Shown here in pieces: positions 4,261 through 6,809 of a DNA stretch of 6,809 bases. The notes below the pieces were generated by a model. It saw only the letters and a program-made list of their open reading frames with translations, ran no database searches and had not been told where the DNA came from. A program made the position numbers and the translations under genes. How positions within the stretch are numbered: position 1 is the first letter of the stretch; each line of letters begins with the position of its first letter. The stretch comes from Actinomycetota bacterium (lineage in GTDB: Bacteria; Actinomycetota; Geothermincolia; Fen-727; Anoxymicrobiaceae). The stretch is from contig PMDX01000062.1 in NCBI GenBank assembly GCA_003154635.1, positions 8,056-14,864 on the forward strand, read 5' to 3'.

Positions 4261-6525
4261 CTAGAACGTTAGGTCGCGGAAGCCTCCGATCGTGTCCGTC
4301 CCGCCTCCCCGTCCGAAAAAGTACATAGCGCGCTCGACCATGATCTTCTTGCCAACGGTCTCGCAGTCCACCTGCACCGAGGCCCGCCCCTCGAGCTTGT
4401 CGCCCATGTTGTAGGTCTTGCGCGAGTTCGCCGGAACTCTATCGGTGAAATTCACGTTGTGCGCGCCGTTCGGCCTGAGGTAGGTGATCCGGATGTTGAC
4501 CGCTGAGCTGTTCGGGTTCTGCACGAGCGTCCAGGTCTCCGTCGGCCCGTCCTCGGGGGTCGCCTGCCCGTCGGGCAGGTAGAAGCTCGAGTGAGGCGCG
4601 GCGAGGCCTATCGAATCATGGCACGCTTCGCCGAGTGCGGTCCCTGCGCCCCAGTACATCGCGCGCTCCGCGATAATGGGCTTGGACCCATGGACTTTGG
4701 TCGAGAAGTCCTTGCCGGGAAGGGACTCGTTGACCCTGATTGTCTTGCGGGAGTTGGCGGCCATGGTGAACTGCGAGTAGTTCACCGGGCCGGATGAGGT
4801 CATGAAAGTGATGTTGACCTTAACGGAGCTCGAGTTGGGGTTCTGGACGAGCACGTAGGTTGTGAAGCCCCAGGCGCTCGTGCCTTCGGCGAGGTAGTAG
4901 TCGCTGGCCGGCGAGGTCGTCCCGATCGAGTCGTGCCCCTCGCGCCTGTTGTTCCTGTACATCGCGCGCTCAGGGATGATCGGAAGCAGCGCAGTTATCA
5001 TGACCGAGGCGTCGTGCGACCCGATGTCGTCGGCCATGTTGAACGTCGCGCGCGAGTGCGCCTTGACGAGGTGCTGGACGCTTTTGGGGCTGCCTCCCTC
5101 GATCATGTACTTGAACGTCGCCGTCGTATCGCTCGCGTTCGGGTTCTGCACCAGCAACCAGCATTCGAAGCCCCAGGCGCTCGAGCCCTCCGGCAGGTAC
5201 CAGCTCGTGGCTGGTGACGTCACGCCGATGGACGAGTGCGCCTCGGGGGACGCCGCTCCCTGCCCCGTCCAGGTCATCGTCCGGTCGACCGCGATCGGCT
5301 TCATGTGGTCGAGCGCCTCGACCCTGGTCGAGAAGTCCTTCCGGCCGAGCAAAACGCCCGGATCAACCGTGGTCTGGCTGGATGCTGCGAGCGTGACGTT
5401 CTGTGTGACGTTGGCGGCGCCGGACGGCATGTAGGTTATTTGGGCGGCGACCGGCGTGGCGTTCGGGTTCTCGATGGTGATGTAGTCGTGGAAGCCCCAG
5501 GCCGTCGTTCCCTCCGCGAGGTACCACTGGTGCTCCGGGATTGAGATAGTGACCTTGGCGACCTCGGTCGACGCGTAGCAGCAGAACCAGACGTTGTCAT
5601 CCGGGCCCAATGTCATGCCCATCGTCCCGGGGCTGGCCTCGAGGTTCTGGTACTCGGTGACGACGCCCGAGGGCGTGATCATCGCTATGCCCTTGTGCTG
5701 GTTCTCGGACCACCAGATGTTGCCGTCGCTCCCGTACACTATCCCGCGTCCCCAGCTGCTGGTGATCCCGGTGCTGTACTCGGTGACCACGCCTCCCATC
5801 GCTATCTTGCCCACCCTCATCGCTGTGCTCTCGGTGAACCACATGGAGTTGCCTGGTCCCGCGCAGATGCCGAATGGCTCGCTGCCAGCGGTCACAGCAA
5901 AGTGGGTTATCGCTCCGCTCGTCGTGATACGGCCTATCTTGTTCGACTTGTTCTCGGTAAACCAGAGGGCACCATCGGGGCCCGCCGCGATGTAGTATGG
6001 CTCGGTGCCGCTCGGCAGGGAGTACTCGGTGATGGCCCCTGACATTGTTATTCTGCCAATCTTGTTCATGGCTTGCTCGCAGAACCACATGTTGCCGTCA
6101 GGCCCGCGGCAGATGCCCTTCGGCTGGCAGTGAGCGGTGATTCCCGAGGAGAAATGAGTCACGACCCCGGTCGTCGTCTCACGGGCGATCCTGTTGCCCG
6201 TCGTTTCGCAGACCCAGATGTTGCCGTCCGGACCCACGGCGAGCCCATCGGGCCCGCTCAGGGTCGTGCTGATCTCGGTCACAACTCCGGAAGTGGTGAC
6301 CTTCGCCAACCTGCCACCCGCGAGCTCCGAGAACCACAGGTTGCCATCGGGTCACGTGATTATGTTGTAGGGTTTGGAATTGGCAGTGATTCCCGACCCG
6401 TAGAAATTGATCGGTGCTGGTGTCGCCGATGCTGCCGGGGCGAAAAGTGCCGTCAGCGTGGCGCCGATCAGCGCTATCAAGGCTAGGGAGGCGACGATGC
6501 GCCGGCGGGTTCTGCGAGTGTCCAT
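4261..6525 (-). CDS. Secreted seven-bladed Vgb-like beta-propeller protein with four C-terminal repeats, interrupted by an in-frame TGA
   Basis: The intact open part is 4261-6351, but the same frame continues upstream through one TGA to an ATG at 6525-6523 with AAGGTG five bases before it. Read through, the product has 754 codons. Residues 1-34 are a signal peptide: arginine-rich start, hydrophobic core, ASA cleavage site. TRRRIV (6-11) fits the loose twin-arginine pattern, though Sec export is as likely. Residues ~39-330 hold seven blades of the Vgb/streptogramin-lyase type, each with variants of GPDGNxWF, an N-K-I-G-R-I-like strand and SGxxTEY. Residues ~334-754 hold four tandem repeats starting at about 334, 442, 543 and 648 (WYLAEG/WYLPEG/YYLAEG/FYLPDG, then QNPN, then ERAMY and DSIG). 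The propeller does not by itself imply lyase activity; a surface binding or structural role is likelier. No cell-wall anchor is seen. If the TGA is real and not read through, this is a pseudogene; an error or recent mutation is plausible since the remaining frame is undecayed. Confidence 0.8.
4264..5526 (-). repeat. Four tandem ~100-residue coding repeats (WYLAEG type)
   Basis: The repeat units run at about 5526-5203, 5202-4900, 4899-4585 and 4584-4264. Each has the order W/Y/F-YL-x-E/D-G, an aromatic stretch AWGF (missing in the last), a T/L-x-x-NPN segment, ITYM-like strand, ANSRKT-like segment, P-I-x-x-ERAMY and S-I-G. Spacings are 108, 101 and 105 residues. The DNA also retains local similarity, for example GTTCGGGTTCTGCAC in units 2 and 4 (plus-strand reading). 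Such units probably fold as beta-sandwich surface domains; I know no assigned function. Confidence 0.75.
6352..6354 (-). other. In-frame TGA at codon 58 of the propeller gene, at the conserved Gly position
   Basis: On the minus strand ATC ACG TGA CCC GAT GGC AAC CTG TGG reads I-T-stop-P-D-G-N-L-W. The other blades read GPDGN, GPDGN, GPDGA, GPGNS, GSDGN and GPDDN, so the stop occupies an invariant Gly site. One base change from GGA explains it. Confidence 0.9.
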
Positions 6526-6809
6526 GTTCACACCTTTCTCGAGGCGAATACTATAGGAATATTATCATCTCCGGCCCCCTGAAGTCCGCTCCCGGAGTGC
6601 GATTTGAGTCCAACTGTTGTTGACAATTCGTAGACATCAAAACCTGACGACACTCGAGAGAAACAGGCGCACGCGATAATACGAAATCCGGCACTGGGCA
6701 GCACTGGGCTGCTGAACGCACCAAGAAGAACTGACTCCGAAGAACTCGAAAACTGTTGTGGGCGTTAGTCCACGGGGTCACCGCTCGCCTTCGGCGAGTG
6801 GGGTGGTTC
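6526..6809. other. Upstream region of the secreted-protein gene, no supported gene
   Basis: On the minus strand GATAAT and TATAGT occur in the stretch 6551-6573, 30-50 bases before the ATG at 6525, and could be a -10 region, but no convincing -35 lies 16-18 bases upstream of either. A TTGTCA sits further up (about 6629-6634), too far to pair with them. Other small features are a 10-bp tandem repeat GCACTGGGCA/GCACTGGGCT (6691-6710) and a repeated GAAGAACT. A 76-codon minus-strand frame with a GTG start is present but has no protein-like features. Confidence 0.4.
6781..6801. terminator. Stable hairpin at the window end, possible terminator
   Basis: CCGCTCGCC pairs with GGCGAGTGG around a TTC loop: nine pairs with one G-T. 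It is preceded by a smaller stem GTGG/CCAC at 6758-6773. This is the form of an intrinsic terminator stem or leader structure, but the window ends before any T-run on the plus strand can be seen; on the minus strand the only T-run is TTTTCG well past the second stem. Confidence 0.4.

Noticed and set aside
6352..6354. Selenocysteine at the in-frame TGA
   Set aside because: The site is a structural Gly in all other blades, the protein is not a redox enzyme, and no convincing SECIS-like loop was seen right after it.
5542..6405. Functional streptogramin lyase (Vgb)
   Set aside because: The blades fit the fold, but the propeller has few histidines and none sits in a recognisable catalytic setting. 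The fusion to surface repeats argues for a binding or structural role.
6551..6781. 76-codon minus-strand frame with GTG start upstream of the secreted-protein gene
   Set aside because: No clear ribosome binding site, no recognisable motif, and it ends inside the likely promoter of the next gene.
6757..6809. Possible tRNA with long variable arm ending in GGTTC
   Set aside because: The hairpin resembles a variable arm, but the preceding stem gives an eight-base loop in place of a seven-base anticodon loop, and no D-arm or acceptor strand can be found.

Overview
The window looks like a GC-rich anaerobic bacterium, most probably a deep-branching actinobacterial lineage. The grounds are GC-rich third positions, an electron-bifurcation-style NuoF/NuoG-like flavin and iron-sulfur module, a DrrAB-type ABC exporter, and a secreted protein with WYLAEG-type tandem repeats. 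I recall such repeats from subsurface and anaerobic Actinobacteria. That recall cannot be confirmed here, so the taxonomic call is an inference.

Layout. (1) Positions 1-1233, plus strand: the 3' end of a NuoF-like gene (NADH-binding flavoprotein with a C-terminal two-cluster ferredoxin domain), followed after one base by a complete 242-residue NuoG/HoxU-like iron-sulfur protein. Together they would pass electrons between NAD(H) and iron-sulfur carriers; their catalytic partner (hydrogenase, formate dehydrogenase or other) must lie upstream, outside the window. (2) Positions 1234-1429: a convergent gap with a perfect 9-bp hairpin. (3) Positions 1430-4030: a self-contained efflux module of visibly lower GC. 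It has an ABC-2 permease and a DrrA-like ATPase on the minus strand, overlapping as TGATG, and a divergent TetR-family regulator on the plus strand. The 118-bp space between ATPase and regulator holds two copies of ATGGGC-N4-GCCCAT placed 22 bp apart. They sit around two back-to-back TATAAT boxes, which suggests one repressor controls both directions. (4) Positions 4031-4260: a convergent gap with short degenerate repeats. (5) Positions 4261-6525, minus strand: a gene for a secreted protein with a signal peptide, a seven-bladed Vgb/streptogramin-lyase-like beta-propeller and four tandem ~100-residue repeats. It is broken by one in-frame TGA at codon 58, exactly where the other blades mostly carry Gly. 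(6) Positions 6526-6809: the upstream region of that gene, ending in a stable hairpin.

A 15-bp direct repeat with one mismatch lies at 1280-1294 and 4045-4059, just outside both ends of the efflux/regulator module. Together with the GC difference this makes the module look like an inserted cassette. The items most worth following up are the TGA-for-Gly interruption, the twin operator in the face-to-face promoter, and these flanking repeats. I see no convincing evidence of a wholly new system; nothing here resembles CRISPR, rRNA, tRNA or a transposase gene.
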